Shown one piece after another: positions 51,722 through 60,329 of a DNA stretch of 64,000 nucleotides (position 1 is the stretch's first letter; each line of letters opens with the position of its first letter). This DNA comes from Paenibacillus vietnamensis (GTDB lineage Bacteria; Bacillota; Bacilli; Paenibacillales; Paenibacillaceae). A program made the position numbers and the translations under genes. The DNA is taken from contig NZ_JAHMHW010000003.1 of NCBI RefSeq assembly GCF_020169515.1, positions 186,001-250,000 on the forward strand, in the 5' to 3' direction. The notes under the pieces were generated by a model. It was not told where the DNA came from. It made no database searches and saw only the letters and a program-made list of their open reading frames with translations.

Positions 51722-52747
51722 CTAGCCTACCACTAATTTGGATAATAAAATTTCAATTAGCTCTCTTTCGTTGTTTATGATATTTCTTATGTTTGCCATC
51801 ATTTTGTCAATGATGGCGGTCTGATTCGAGAGCGTATATTTAATCAGCAGGTTCCGGCAGAGAAGAGCGTCGTTCTCCAAACGCTGGTACCGCTCCGCCA
51901 GCCCCGAGTCCCCCTCCAAATAACCTTGACGCTCCAAATACAGGATGCGGCGCACCATCAATGCCTTATGGTCGCAAATGACGTGAAAGGGCCTGTAATC
52001 GGGCTCGTGCCCGCCGGCCTTAATGCGGACCAGATCCTCGATCAGCTTCTCATAAACGGCAAGGCCGGATACATAAGGACGGGTCCGATACGACATTTCG
52101 CGCATTTTCTCGAAGCAGTTGCGGCCGGTCAGGAAGCCCTCCAGCTGTTCGATCACATTCCCGAGGTTGAAATCATAGCCGGCGGAGGCGTTAAAGCTGA
52201 GCAGCGACAAGCCTCCCCTGCCCAAATACAGCCAGTCATCCCACGGCTGAATCGCCCGGTAAGCCTTTTCCAGCTGATCGAACGAAACCTCCGCGAACGA
52301 ATATTTTCCCGTAAACGTAAAATCGGCCGCATGGAATACCTTACGCTCCAGATCATAGCCGTAAATAAAGAGATCGTGAGGCAGCCAGTCATGCCCCTCC
52401 AGAAAATGAGCCTGGTTGAACACTCCGTACACGTAGCTGCCTTGATGAATGGCGTCCGTAATAAACGAGCATATATCCGGATTGAAGTACTGGACCGTGT
52501 CCCTCTTCAGATGCTGATGGAACAGCCACGGGCAAAACTCGAACGTCGGCGTGCGGTAAAAATCCACATAGGAGCTGCCTTGATTCAAGGTGAGCTGAAG
52601 CTGGATAAAGTGGCTCATGATCCACGGCTCCGTCTCCGGGTAACATTCGAGCACGGCGAACGCATTGGCCTGCCACTGCCACGACGTCACGGTCGGATAT
52701 TGCATTGGCAGTATTTTTTTGCTGAGCTTAACCTCAAGAATACGCAT
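51722..52747 (-). CDS. BtrH N-terminal-like (papain-fold) acyltransferase candidate
   Basis: 341 residues. The region GSYVYGVFNQAHFLEGHDWLPHDLFIYGYDLERKV holds the His-x4-YGYD element typical of BtrH_N/peptidase-C39-like proteins. A possible nucleophile Cys is in the preceding CPWLFHQHL, and a Tyr/Phe-rich region follows. The C-terminal third is helical and charged. In butirosin BtrH moves the acyl side chain from BtrI (an ACP) to the aminoglycoside. Here it is co-oriented with ACP-2. The assignment rests on motif and context rather than full-length similarity. Confidence 0.5.
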   Translation of the reverse strand: MRILEVKLSKKILPMQYPTVTSWQWQANAFAVLECYPETEPWIMSHFIQLQLTLNQGSSYVDFYRTPTFEFCPWLFHQHLKRDTVQYFNPDICSFITDAIHQGSYVYGVFNQAHFLEGHDWLPHDLFIYGYDLERKVFHAADFTFTGKYSFAEVSFDQLEKAYRAIQPWDDWLYLGRGGLSLLSFNASAGYDFNLGNVIEQLEGFLTGRNCFEKMREMSYRTRPYVSGLAVYEKLIEDLVRIKAGGHEPDYRPFHVICDHKALMVRRILYLERQGYLEGDSGLAERYQRLENDALLCRNLLIKYTLSNQTAIIDKMMANIRNIINNERELIEILLSKLVVG

Positions 52748-52888
52748 CGCTTCCCTTCGCTTTGGTTTCGTCCAAGTCCGTCAGTTTTGTTCACTGACGT
52801 TTTGTAAACGCTTGCTAAATGCTGAAGACCAGCACCTCCTTATATCATATTTTGGACATTACAGGTTACCGTACGTTTTAATTATTAT

Positions 52889-52914
52889 GCAAACGATTAA
52901 GCAAACGTTTACGT
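52889..52914. promoter_or_regulatory. Tandem LacI-type operators upstream of the BtrH-like gene
   Basis: GCAAACGATTAA and GCAAACGTTTACGT adjoin each other; the latter is identical over 14 bases to the operator in the fructokinase promoter. They follow a weak -10 (TAAACT, 52920-52925) with TTGCTG 17 bases upstream, so the operator covers the start of transcription as it does at the fructokinase. A third similar site, TGTAAACGCTTGCT, lies near 52804. The 52748-53304 space has no gene that I can support; a 7-bp CGTCAGT hairpin occurs at about 52776-52796. Confidence 0.55.
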
Positions 52915-53083
52915 GGAATAGTTTAACATATGCCCCGGTGGCCAGCAAGACAATATAGGACGGCAAAGCTCTCATCCTTCAAAGATCTAAAAACCCGTCT
53001 CAACAGATGATTGCATCCTATATCCTCCTGGTCATTCAACTGGATTACGTGCTGTTGTTCTCCAATATTGGATATCATCTTGT

Positions 53084-53172
53084 AAAATAACTGGAATTAC
53101 TGCAGATAAACTGGCGGTTCTCCCCTCAACCGGCCTGATCCTGCGAAATAGATACAACAATTCCAGTTATTT
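53084..53172. repeat. Dispersed palindromic intergenic repeat, copy B
   Basis: AAAATAACTGGAATTACTG (53084) and CAATTCCAGTTATTT (53158) are inverted ends. The sequence between them includes GATAAACTGGCGG and CCTGCGAAATAGATACAA, which match copy A on the opposite strand (23119-23256). Copy B is shorter than copy A by about 50 bases in the centre. Confidence 0.65.
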
Positions 53173-53304
53173 CTCGTAAAAGCTGCATGCTGCAGGAAAT
53201 AACAGCATTAATTTCATCTATGCTCAGCACAGCCGCCACTATAACTCTCTCGGCTGTACTCTTACGGCTGTTTTCCCGCCGAGCTCGACATCGCTCACCG
53301 CGCA

Positions 53305-54921
53305 TCAAACCTGCGACTGCCGGCGCTCGCGGTACTCCTTCGGGCTCATGCCGTAAAATTTTTTGAACGAGGTGCTGAAGTAGCTCGAGCTCGAAATGCC
53401 GACCAGCATCGCGATATCGGTCAGCTTTAGCCCGCTTTCCGCCAGCAGCTCCCCCGCCTTCTTCATGCGCAGGCTCGTAATATATTCGCTAAAGGTGACG
53501 CCGGCATGCTGCTTAAACAGGCCTGACAAGTAAGTCTCGTTCAGGTGGAACATCGAAGCCAGGGAGGCCAGCGTCAGCTCGTAAGCGTAATTCTCGTCGA
53601 CGTATTTGCGTACGGCCGTCACGATCGGCTGGCCGCTTGCGCTCCGCGTCTTGAGCGCCTCCTTCATGACGAGCCGGGCCAGCTCGTCCAGCTGCCCGAT
53701 AATTTGTTCGCGCGAATGGAAGTCGCCGATCGTCATTTGGCAGTCCCAAAGCCGCTTTTGCAGCGAGGTATCGCCGGACTCGTATTTTTTTGCGACGGAA
53801 TACAGCAGCAGCAGGATGCGGGAGGCGATAAACGTGAACGAAAACATCGGGTAATCGACTCCGCCCGGCACGATCCGCTCCATTAAAGCGGCATAACCTT
53901 TGGCATCCCCATTCTCGAGAGAAACGGCGAGCTGCCTTTCGACATCCGGGGAGAACGCCGCCATCAAATCCTGTACGGATACCTCGGCCGGCGCATTCGG
54001 TCCGTGTGCCGTGCTCCGGCTCCACGCGAGCATGCTGGAGGAATATCCGTTCTTATATTGCCGGATTCCCCTGACCGCCTCGCCTGCCCCGATGACGCAA
54101 TCCAGGTTCAGGAAATGCCTGATATTGTGCCGCACCTTCCGGGAGAATGCGTCGGCTTCAACCGTGCTGCTTCCCGGTACATCCCCGCCGAGCAGAAAAT
54201 GCATCATCGCCGGATGGCTCGCATCGTAAAACGGGTGGATGCTGCCGGTGCCCTCCGCCGTTTCCCGGCATACCATCCGAAACGCCATTTGAAGCAGATC
54301 GAGATGCTCGCGCTCTTTGCCCAAACGCCCCGCCGGTACCCGCATTTCCACGGTAAGGAACCGTACCGGCCTCTCTTCGTCCAGCAGATCAGCAAGCTGC
54401 AGCTGCTCAAGCCTTTCCTTCATGATCAGCAGGCTGTGATGATCCTCTTTGACCAGACGGAGCAGCATTTGCTCCTGTGCCTCCTGCAGCTGCCGCTCCC
54501 GCTGGAGCCGTTCGGCCATTTGCCGCTGCTCGCCGCTTTGCTCCGCCGCAATTTCGCCGGACAGCCTCTCGAGCAGCGCGTTCAGCTCTCTGCGGCCGAC
54601 CGGCTTAAGCAAATAATCTTTGACGCCTGCCTGAATGGCTGCCTGCATATAAGCATAATCCGAATATCCCGACAGGACGACGAGCTTCAAGCCGGGAAAC
54701 TCCCGCTTGCATTCGTTGATCAACTCGATGCCGTCCATCTGCGGCATACGGATGTCAGTGAGCAGAACGTCGGGAAGCGGCTGCCCGCGCAGCAGCGACA
54801 GCGCTTCCTCGCCGTTCCCCGCTTCCGCCGTCACGCGAAAACCGGCGGCCTGCCAATCGATTTTTGCCTTAATGCTGTTTCTTACGCCCGCTTCGTCATC
54901 GACAATCATGATGCTGTACAT
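53305..54921 (-). CDS. YesN-type response regulator (receiver plus AraC HTH)
   Basis: 538 residues. The receiver domain has SIMIVDDEAG, phosphoacceptor Asp in DVLLTDIRMPQMDG and Lys in DYLLKPVGR. A 300-residue connector follows, then the AraC double HTH with ELTLASLASMFHLNETYLSG and VGISSSSYFSTSFKKFYGMSP. ATG 54921 follows GGGTGAGAGAA. The start overlaps the end of the kinase gene. It is the regulator for the adjacent sugar-binding protein operon (inference). Confidence 0.93.
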   Translation of the reverse strand: MYSIMIVDDEAGVRNSIKAKIDWQAAGFRVTAEAGNGEEALSLLRGQPLPDVLLTDIRMPQMDGIELINECKREFPGLKLVVLSGYSDYAYMQAAIQAGVKDYLLKPVGRRELNALLERLSGEIAAEQSGEQRQMAERLQRERQLQEAQEQMLLRLVKEDHHSLLIMKERLEQLQLADLLDEERPVRFLTVEMRVPAGRLGKEREHLDLLQMAFRMVCRETAEGTGSIHPFYDASHPAMMHFLLGGDVPGSSTVEADAFSRKVRHNIRHFLNLDCVIGAGEAVRGIRQYKNGYSSSMLAWSRSTAHGPNAPAEVSVQDLMAAFSPDVERQLAVSLENGDAKGYAALMERIVPGGVDYPMFSFTFIASRILLLLYSVAKKYESGDTSLQKRLWDCQMTIGDFHSREQIIGQLDELARLVMKEALKTRSASGQPIVTAVRKYVDENYAYELTLASLASMFHLNETYLSGLFKQHAGVTFSEYITSLRMKKAGELLAESGLKLTDIAMLVGISSSSYFSTSFKKFYGMSPKEYRERRQSQV

Positions 54922-54926
54922 TTCTC

Positions 54927-56711
54927 TCACCCTTTCGATGCCGGAATGCTTAACGAGATTTTTGTACCCTTGCCGCGTTCCGATTCGATGCCGACCTTCA
55001 GCTGCTCGCCGTAATAGAGCCGGCAGCGCGACAGCACGTTGCGGAGGCCGATGCTGTCCCCGCCGCTGTTCAGGATGTCGACGGAATCGCTGTTATGAAG
55101 CTCGGACAGCAGATGTCCGATGAGCTCTTCGTCCATGCCGATTCCGTTGTCGGCTACGGAAATATGCAGCCGCTCCCCGTCCGTATGAACCTTGAGCGAC
55201 AGCTTCGCAACGCCGCTCTCCTCAAAGCTGTACTTGACCGCATTCTCGACGATCGGCTGCAAGATGAACTTGGCGATCGTCAGCCTGCCCGAAGCGGCAT
55301 CCTCTTCGATCTCGACCTGCAGCCTGTCCTCGTAGCGCAGCTGAAGAATAAACAAATAATCGCGGATATAATTCATTTCCTCTTTCACCTTGACCAAATC
55401 GCTGTTCAAATTAAGCGAATACCGCATCATTTGGCCGAGCGCCTCCGTCGCGTCCATGAGCTCCTCTTTGCGGTTCATCGCTGCAAGCCCGCCTATAATC
55501 TCTAAAGTATTATTGAAAAAATGCGGGTTGATTTGCAGGAGCAGCGCTTTGTATTCCGCGTTTTTGCGGCGCAAATTCGTTTCGAACTCCGTTTCGATCA
55601 AACGCCTCAGCCTCATGGTCATCGTCTCGAACACTCTGGTTACGTATCCGACCTCGCTGTGACCGGCGCGCACGGCCGGCATCATGGCAAGCGCCTGCGC
55701 AAATTCGCCGCGCTCGACATGCTTCATCGCGCGGGCCATCGACGACAGCGGCCTCGTAATGCCATAGGACAGCCAATAGGCGGCCCCGATGATCAGCAGC
55801 AGCAGCACCAGGCTGATGAGCAGCATCGTGCGGCGGATCTGATCGATTTTGACAAACAGCTCCTTCTCCGGCACTTCCCCGATCACATACCAGTCCTGCG
55901 CCTCGAAATACCGGTAGAACAGCAAGTAGGTTTCGCTGCCGCTTTCGATCGGGAATACGCCGCTTGTGCCCGCCCGGCCGGAAGCCTTGATCCGCTCCAG
56001 TCCTTCCTGCAAAATCGGGGAGCCGTCATCCGGAATCTGCTGCTTCAAAATGCTCGTCCCGTCGGACGCGAGCAGAAACGCCCGGCCGGTTTTGCCAAAC
56101 CGGATTTTCTCGATCGCATCGCGCAGGACGGAAGTCGGATAGTTGATTTTGACGAAGCCTGCTTTCGTAAACGACTGCAGTTGAACAAGGGGCAGCATAT
56201 AGCTGTTCACCAGTCTGGCCTTCATGATCGCATCCGCCTGATCCGGATCCGAATGCGCCTTCGTAAAGCGGATATCCTCGTCGGTAAACCGCTTGTACCA
56301 TTCCTGCTTCAAATACGAGCGGTCCTGCGTCCATAAGCCTCCTCCGTAATCGGAAAAAACGCCGATCGAGATGCCGCTCGAATTGTTGATCGAATAGGAA
56401 GATACGTATTCCACCAGCTTTTGCTTAGCCAGCAGCCGCTCCTCCATCGTGCTCTCCGGGCTCATTTGCGAAGTAATCCATTCCTGCGTAACCCGGTTGC
56501 TCATCACCTGATTGCCGATTTCCTCCACCTGAGTCATGAACGTATTCACGTGCGAGCCGAACTGCTCGATCGTCTGCGAAGTGGAAGTCTCGATCGATTG
56601 CCGGATCAGCTTGGCCGACTCTTCACTGATGCCGAAGACGAGAGCGATGAACGGAACGACGAGCAGCAGGGAGAAAGCCGCCATCAGCCGGCTCCGCAAC
56701 GAAAAAAACAT
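54927..56711 (-). CDS. YesM-type sensor histidine kinase
   Basis: 594 residues. TM1 is near residue 8-28 and TM2 near 285-310, with an extracytoplasmic dCache-like domain between. HAMP follows TM2 (ITRPLSSMARAMKHVERGEF). The His kinase motif is LLLQINPHFFNNTLEIIGGL, where the usual LYN is FNN. HATPase elements include QPIVENAVKYSFEES and VADNGIGMDEEL, ending GIGLRN-like (DSIGLRNVLSRCRLYYG). It partners with the YesN protein. Confidence 0.93.
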   Translation of the reverse strand: MFFSLRSRLMAAFSLLLVVPFIALVFGISEESAKLIRQSIETSTSQTIEQFGSHVNTFMTQVEEIGNQVMSNRVTQEWITSQMSPESTMEERLLAKQKLVEYVSSYSINNSSGISIGVFSDYGGGLWTQDRSYLKQEWYKRFTDEDIRFTKAHSDPDQADAIMKARLVNSYMLPLVQLQSFTKAGFVKINYPTSVLRDAIEKIRFGKTGRAFLLASDGTSILKQQIPDDGSPILQEGLERIKASGRAGTSGVFPIESGSETYLLFYRYFEAQDWYVIGEVPEKELFVKIDQIRRTMLLISLVLLLLIIGAAYWLSYGITRPLSSMARAMKHVERGEFAQALAMMPAVRAGHSEVGYVTRVFETMTMRLRRLIETEFETNLRRKNAEYKALLLQINPHFFNNTLEIIGGLAAMNRKEELMDATEALGQMMRYSLNLNSDLVKVKEEMNYIRDYLFILQLRYEDRLQVEIEEDAASGRLTIAKFILQPIVENAVKYSFEESGVAKLSLKVHTDGERLHISVADNGIGMDEELIGHLLSELHNSDSVDILNSGGDSIGLRNVLSRCRLYYGEQLKVGIESERGKGTKISLSIPASKG

Positions 56712-56740
56712 AAGGCAGCTCCTCTCTCTCGCAAAAACGA

Positions 56741-58075
56741 TTATTGGCTTATCGCCTTCGAATCCGCATACGCCTTGTCTATTTTGCCGATCGCATCCTC
56801 CAGCGCGTCATCGAGATTGCGCTTCTCCAGCGTCACATCCTCGAACAATTCCTTGATGACCTCCGACACCTGCGGGAAAATCGGCGTAATCGGGCGCGGC
56901 CGGCCGTACTTCTGGTTTTGGACGACAAAAATATTTTTCGGATATTCGTTCAGCTCCGAAAATTCCTTCGCCACCGAATATCTGGCGGGAATGTCGCGCG
57001 TAATGCTGCTGTACAGCTTCAAGCCCTCGTAGCCGGTCACGTAATGAATGAACTGCCACGCTTCCACCGGATGCTGCGTTTTGGCCGATATGCCAAGCCC
57101 CCAGCTGCCGTTCGCAACGGCCTGCCGGACGCCCTTCGGGAGCGGCGCAACGTCGTAATCCTCGCCCAGCTTGAAATCCGGGAAATTTTCCGCCAGATGC
57201 GCCAGTGTCCAAGTACCGTCGATCGTAATGCCCAATTTTCGGTTAGGAAACGCGTCGACCGGATACTCGAAGGAAGCCACTTTATATTTCGTAAACAGCT
57301 CCTTGTAAAAGATCAGCGCGCTCCTGGTTTCGGGAGAGTCCAGGTATCCCCTGGCCGAGGTGCCCTCCGGGTTCATCACGTCCCCGCCGAACTGCCAAAT
57401 GATCGGATACTTGAAGTATGCGGTCGCGCCCGCATTCTGGAAGCCTTGCGCCGGATCGATGCCGTAGACGCCTTTCTCCGGATCGTTGATTTTGACCGCC
57501 GCATCCAGCACCTGTTCCCAGGTCCATGCTTTGTCCGGATCGCTCGGGGGCAGCGGAAGGCCGGCGGCCTCAAACATTTTTTTATTATAAAACATGGCGA
57601 TCGACGATTCGGTCATCGGCGCCAAATAAATGTCGTTTTGATACGTATAACCCTCGATCGTCGTCTTCGGAATATCGTCAAGATCGCCGTTTTTCTGGAA
57701 ATTATCCGTCAATGGCAGCAGCGCATCCGCCGCAGCATAGGAGGCAAGGTTCGGCGCGTCGATCGTCATCATATCGGGAGGATCGCCGGCCGCAACCGAC
57801 GTGCGCAGCTTCGTGTCGTAATCGCTGTAAGGGAACGGCGTCATCTGAATTTTGATATGCGGATGCTTGTCCATAAAAGAGGAGATCAATCGGTCGTAGG
57901 CGGCATTCTCCGCATTGTTGCCGGAATTCCGCCAAAAAGTAAGCGTAACCGTTTCTTCGGCTTCAAAGTCTTCATCCGGTACCTGATCGTCAGCACCGCC
58001 GCCGCCCTTCATGCAGCCTGTAAGAAGCAGCAAAGCCGCCATGATGATGAAACGTTTGGACTGTTTTTTTCTCAC
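56741..58075 (-). CDS. CUT1 sugar-binding lipoprotein, no adjacent permeases
   Basis: 444 residues with the signal peptide ending LLLLTGCMKG (Cys21 or so), then family-1 binding protein motifs: VTLTFWRNSGNNAENAAYDRLI, MTPFPYSDYDTKLRTSVAAGD, FYNKKMFEAAGLPLPPSD, NGSWGLGISAKTQHPVEAW, FPQVSEVIKELFEDV. It starts 29 bases upstream of the YesM gene on the same strand, so it is transcribed first and the two-component system follows. No permeases lie within the window, so another system must import the sugar or the protein acts as a sensor partner. Confidence 0.9.
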   Translation of the reverse strand: MRKKQSKRFIIMAALLLLTGCMKGGGGADDQVPDEDFEAEETVTLTFWRNSGNNAENAAYDRLISSFMDKHPHIKIQMTPFPYSDYDTKLRTSVAAGDPPDMMTIDAPNLASYAAADALLPLTDNFQKNGDLDDIPKTTIEGYTYQNDIYLAPMTESSIAMFYNKKMFEAAGLPLPPSDPDKAWTWEQVLDAAVKINDPEKGVYGIDPAQGFQNAGATAYFKYPIIWQFGGDVMNPEGTSARGYLDSPETRSALIFYKELFTKYKVASFEYPVDAFPNRKLGITIDGTWTLAHLAENFPDFKLGEDYDVAPLPKGVRQAVANGSWGLGISAKTQHPVEAWQFIHYVTGYEGLKLYSSITRDIPARYSVAKEFSELNEYPKNIFVVQNQKYGRPRPITPIFPQVSEVIKELFEDVTLEKRNLDDALEDAIGKIDKAYADSKAISQ

Positions 58076-58234
58076 GCCCGTCTCTCCTTTCAGTTTATAA
58101 GTGTGGCGAGCCCGCCGCTCAGATCATTTGATTCTATCGCCCATCGTTCAGCAACGAGCTCCCTCTGCCAATTACCTTCCACACGGCTTACGAACTCAGT
58201 AACTCTTATATGCTCAAAACATACGGTTTTGAAA

Positions 58235-58376
58235 GTGTAAGGAACTCCTTAATCGCTATTTCCAGTTTTGGAACGTACTTCGACCTCATTCAAGCGCAAT
58301 AAGGCCGATCGAGTTCGTTAAAGTGACAATAGGTCCATTTTCTCGCTAATAAGCAGGGTAGGATTCGTTAGAAATA
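58235..58376. repeat. Intergenic repeat array, three units
   Basis: A unit AATAAG...GAGTTCGTTAAAGT occurs at 58298 and 58347 (direct, about 50 bases apart) and in inverted form at 58235 (GTGTAAGGAACTCCTTAATCG). All lie in the gap between the binding-protein gene and the MFS terminator. No gene is seen in 58076-58486. Confidence 0.5.
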
Positions 58377-58486
58377 ACCTATCATGAATCAACTTTTCAT
58401 CCATTCAGAATAACAGAAACCGGCAAGCCGCACTTTCTATTTTTTCTGGTCTTCTTTTTTAAAATTCTCTGGTTTATAAAAATATA

Positions 58487-58519
58487 ACAAAAAAACCGGC
58501 GCCGCAACTGCGGGCCGGT
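58487..58519 (-). terminator. Terminator of the MFS gene
   Basis: On the minus strand ACCGGCCCGC pairs with GCGGCGCCGGT (one bulge), followed by TTTTTTTG. It begins 14 bases after the MFS stop. Confidence 0.9.
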
Positions 58520-58532
58520 AAATGGACGCCGG

Positions 58533-59804
58533 TTATTCCGGCTGCACTCCCTCTTCCGTCTGTTTTTCCTTGATGCACAGCACAAGCAAATACTGCAGCA
58601 CGGCCATGCCGAACAGCACGACAGGCAGCCAAACCGACTGCATGTCCTTAGCCAGCGCAATGAGAAGCGTGATCGAAACGACCCTGCCGATATTGAGGAA
58701 AAGCTCCCGCATCACGACGGACTCGACGCGCAGCTGCCCTTTCAGCGGCAGCGTGCCGATCAGGCGGTAATAATAGGAGGTCAGCGTGTTAACGGCCAGC
58801 GGATTGCAGATTGAGAACAAAATCATGTAGATCGCCACCGACCAGAACTCCACCTGGATAAGCAGCAGCGCCGAGCCCAGTGCGACGCCCGTCGTCGAAA
58901 ACAGCACATATTTTTGGACATGCTCCTTCTGCGCCTTCCTGGAAATGACATACCCCATCGCTACGGTCAGTGAAGAGAAGAACACCCCCAAATAACCGAC
59001 CCAGTCCTCGCGCCCGACCGTCTGAAACAGCAAAATGCTGGGCAAAAACAGCATGATGCCCTGGAACAGCCCCAGTATAAAAAAGCTGTACAGCGCCTTC
59101 AGCCAGCGTTTGTTCTTGTGCATCACCAGCCCCATAAACTTTAAGTAATAAGCTTTGTGATGCGACTGTACCATCGGAATGCGGAAGCTGACGAGCGCCG
59201 CGATCAGAAACATGACGAAGGCCAGCGTAAAAATGAATATATACCCCTGCAGCCCTTCGCTGCGCTGGATGACGAAGCCCGCCAGCGCCGGGCCGGCCAG
59301 ACCGGCCGAATTGAATACGACCAGATTGATCGCCAAAAACCGGATCCGGTTCGCTTCCGTCGAGACGTCGTATTGAATGACCAGATAGCCGGTCCAATAC
59401 AGTCCGGCCGCTATACCGTTAAAGATAGCGAACGCTATATAATAAACGGCAACCTGCTCCTGTGCGATAACAACCATCAAATAAAATAATGCGATCATAA
59501 AAATGCCGAGCCGGTACGTGACCATCCGGTCCTTCCGCTTCGCGATCCAGCCCCCGAGCGCAAATGCGGGCGGCGTAAGCACAAACACAATAATGTTGTA
59601 AATCCCGTTGACGACCAGATCCTCCGTCAGCCGCCACAAATACAAGTTGAGGAATAAGCCTGACATCGATGCGCCGAATTGAAAGCAGCAATGAATGATC
59701 AATGCGGTTACCGCATCCTTGCCCAGCCTTTGCTCCGCGGGCAGCGGCGGGCTTTTGAGATAAGCCAGCCTCTCCCTTAACCCGATCCCCGTTCGCATCC
59801 TCAT
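58533..59804 (-). CDS. MFS transporter of unknown substrate
   Basis: 423 residues from ATG 59804 (GGGGGACG upstream). About 12 helices. GIYNIIVFVLTPPAFALGGWIAKRKDRMVTYRLG holds the MFS motif-A-like GGWIAKRKDR. Another conserved element is GYLVIQYDVSTEANRIRFL. The layout resembles the Bacillus YqgE/YfkF-type uncharacterised transporters. It is alone between two intergenic spaces. The substrate is unknown. Confidence 0.8.
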   Translation of the reverse strand: MRMRTGIGLRERLAYLKSPPLPAEQRLGKDAVTALIIHCCFQFGASMSGLFLNLYLWRLTEDLVVNGIYNIIVFVLTPPAFALGGWIAKRKDRMVTYRLGIFMIALFYLMVVIAQEQVAVYYIAFAIFNGIAAGLYWTGYLVIQYDVSTEANRIRFLAINLVVFNSAGLAGPALAGFVIQRSEGLQGYIFIFTLAFVMFLIAALVSFRIPMVQSHHKAYYLKFMGLVMHKNKRWLKALYSFFILGLFQGIMLFLPSILLFQTVGREDWVGYLGVFFSSLTVAMGYVISRKAQKEHVQKYVLFSTTGVALGSALLLIQVEFWSVAIYMILFSICNPLAVNTLTSYYYRLIGTLPLKGQLRVESVVMRELFLNIGRVVSITLLIALAKDMQSVWLPVVLFGMAVLQYLLVLCIKEKQTEEGVQPE

Positions 59805-60076
59805 CGTCCCCCATTGTCTGTCTACCGGCAATGCTGCCTTTTTGTTCATTTTATCACAGGCGGCGTCAATGTCCGTGCGGAAAGAAAGCGTTCTCTCCCC
59901 CAAAATAGCCGCTCTGCTCCGAAATGAAGACTGCCAGGAATCGTATCCTTTGATTTTATCCTTAGTTCGCCCGATTAGGCCTATATTCTGAGCTTGAAGG
60001 ATTAGGTCGTCCGTGAATAGACAAGTCCCCGTTCTTCACAAACTACAATCACCGCTTATACGAAGGAGGGATTACC

Positions 60077-60163
60077 GTGGCAAAGCAGCAGGGTCATGCG
60101 ACCAAAAACACGAAGACGAAGTCATCCGACAAAAAAGGCAACGCATCCGGCAACAACCACTAG
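60077..60163 (+). CDS. 28-codon basic small protein (SASP-like composition)
   Basis: GTG at 60077 follows a perfect GAAGGAGGGATTACC and the frame runs 28 codons to TAG, encoding MAKQQGHATKNTKTKSSDKK then GNASGNNH. The peptide is Lys/Asn/Gly/Ser/Thr-rich with no hydrophobic core, similar in composition to minor small acid-soluble spore proteins such as SspN, without clear identity. A terminator follows 30 bases downstream. Confidence 0.65.
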   Translation: MAKQQGHATKNTKTKSSDKKGNASGNNH

Positions 60164-60192
60164 CCTAAAGGCAGCCGTACTGGAAAACGCCA

Positions 60193-60237
60193 AAAAAGAC
60201 CCGTTATCGCCCAAAAGGAGCGTTAACGGGTCTTTTT
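60193..60237 (+). terminator. Terminator of the small-protein gene
   Basis: AAAGACCCGTTA pairs with TAACGGGTCTTT across about 17 bases, followed by TTTTTG. The transcript unit is therefore about 170 bases long. Confidence 0.88.
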
Positions 60238-60329
60238 GCGTGGTAATAAAGGGTATTGGCGTTATTTATCGAATTATAGCAATCAGAACGTTCATCTAAT
60301 TTATTTCGAAAAAAGTGGTGAATGCCCTT

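Noticed and set aside
46660..52747. Lanthipeptide or sactipeptide cluster
   Set aside because: No LanM/LanB/LanC, no precursor ORF with a leader and core, and carrier proteins are present instead.
53084..53172. CRISPR-like repeat array
   Set aside because: Only two diverged inverted ends with no regular spacers or cas genes; fits a palindromic intergenic repeat.
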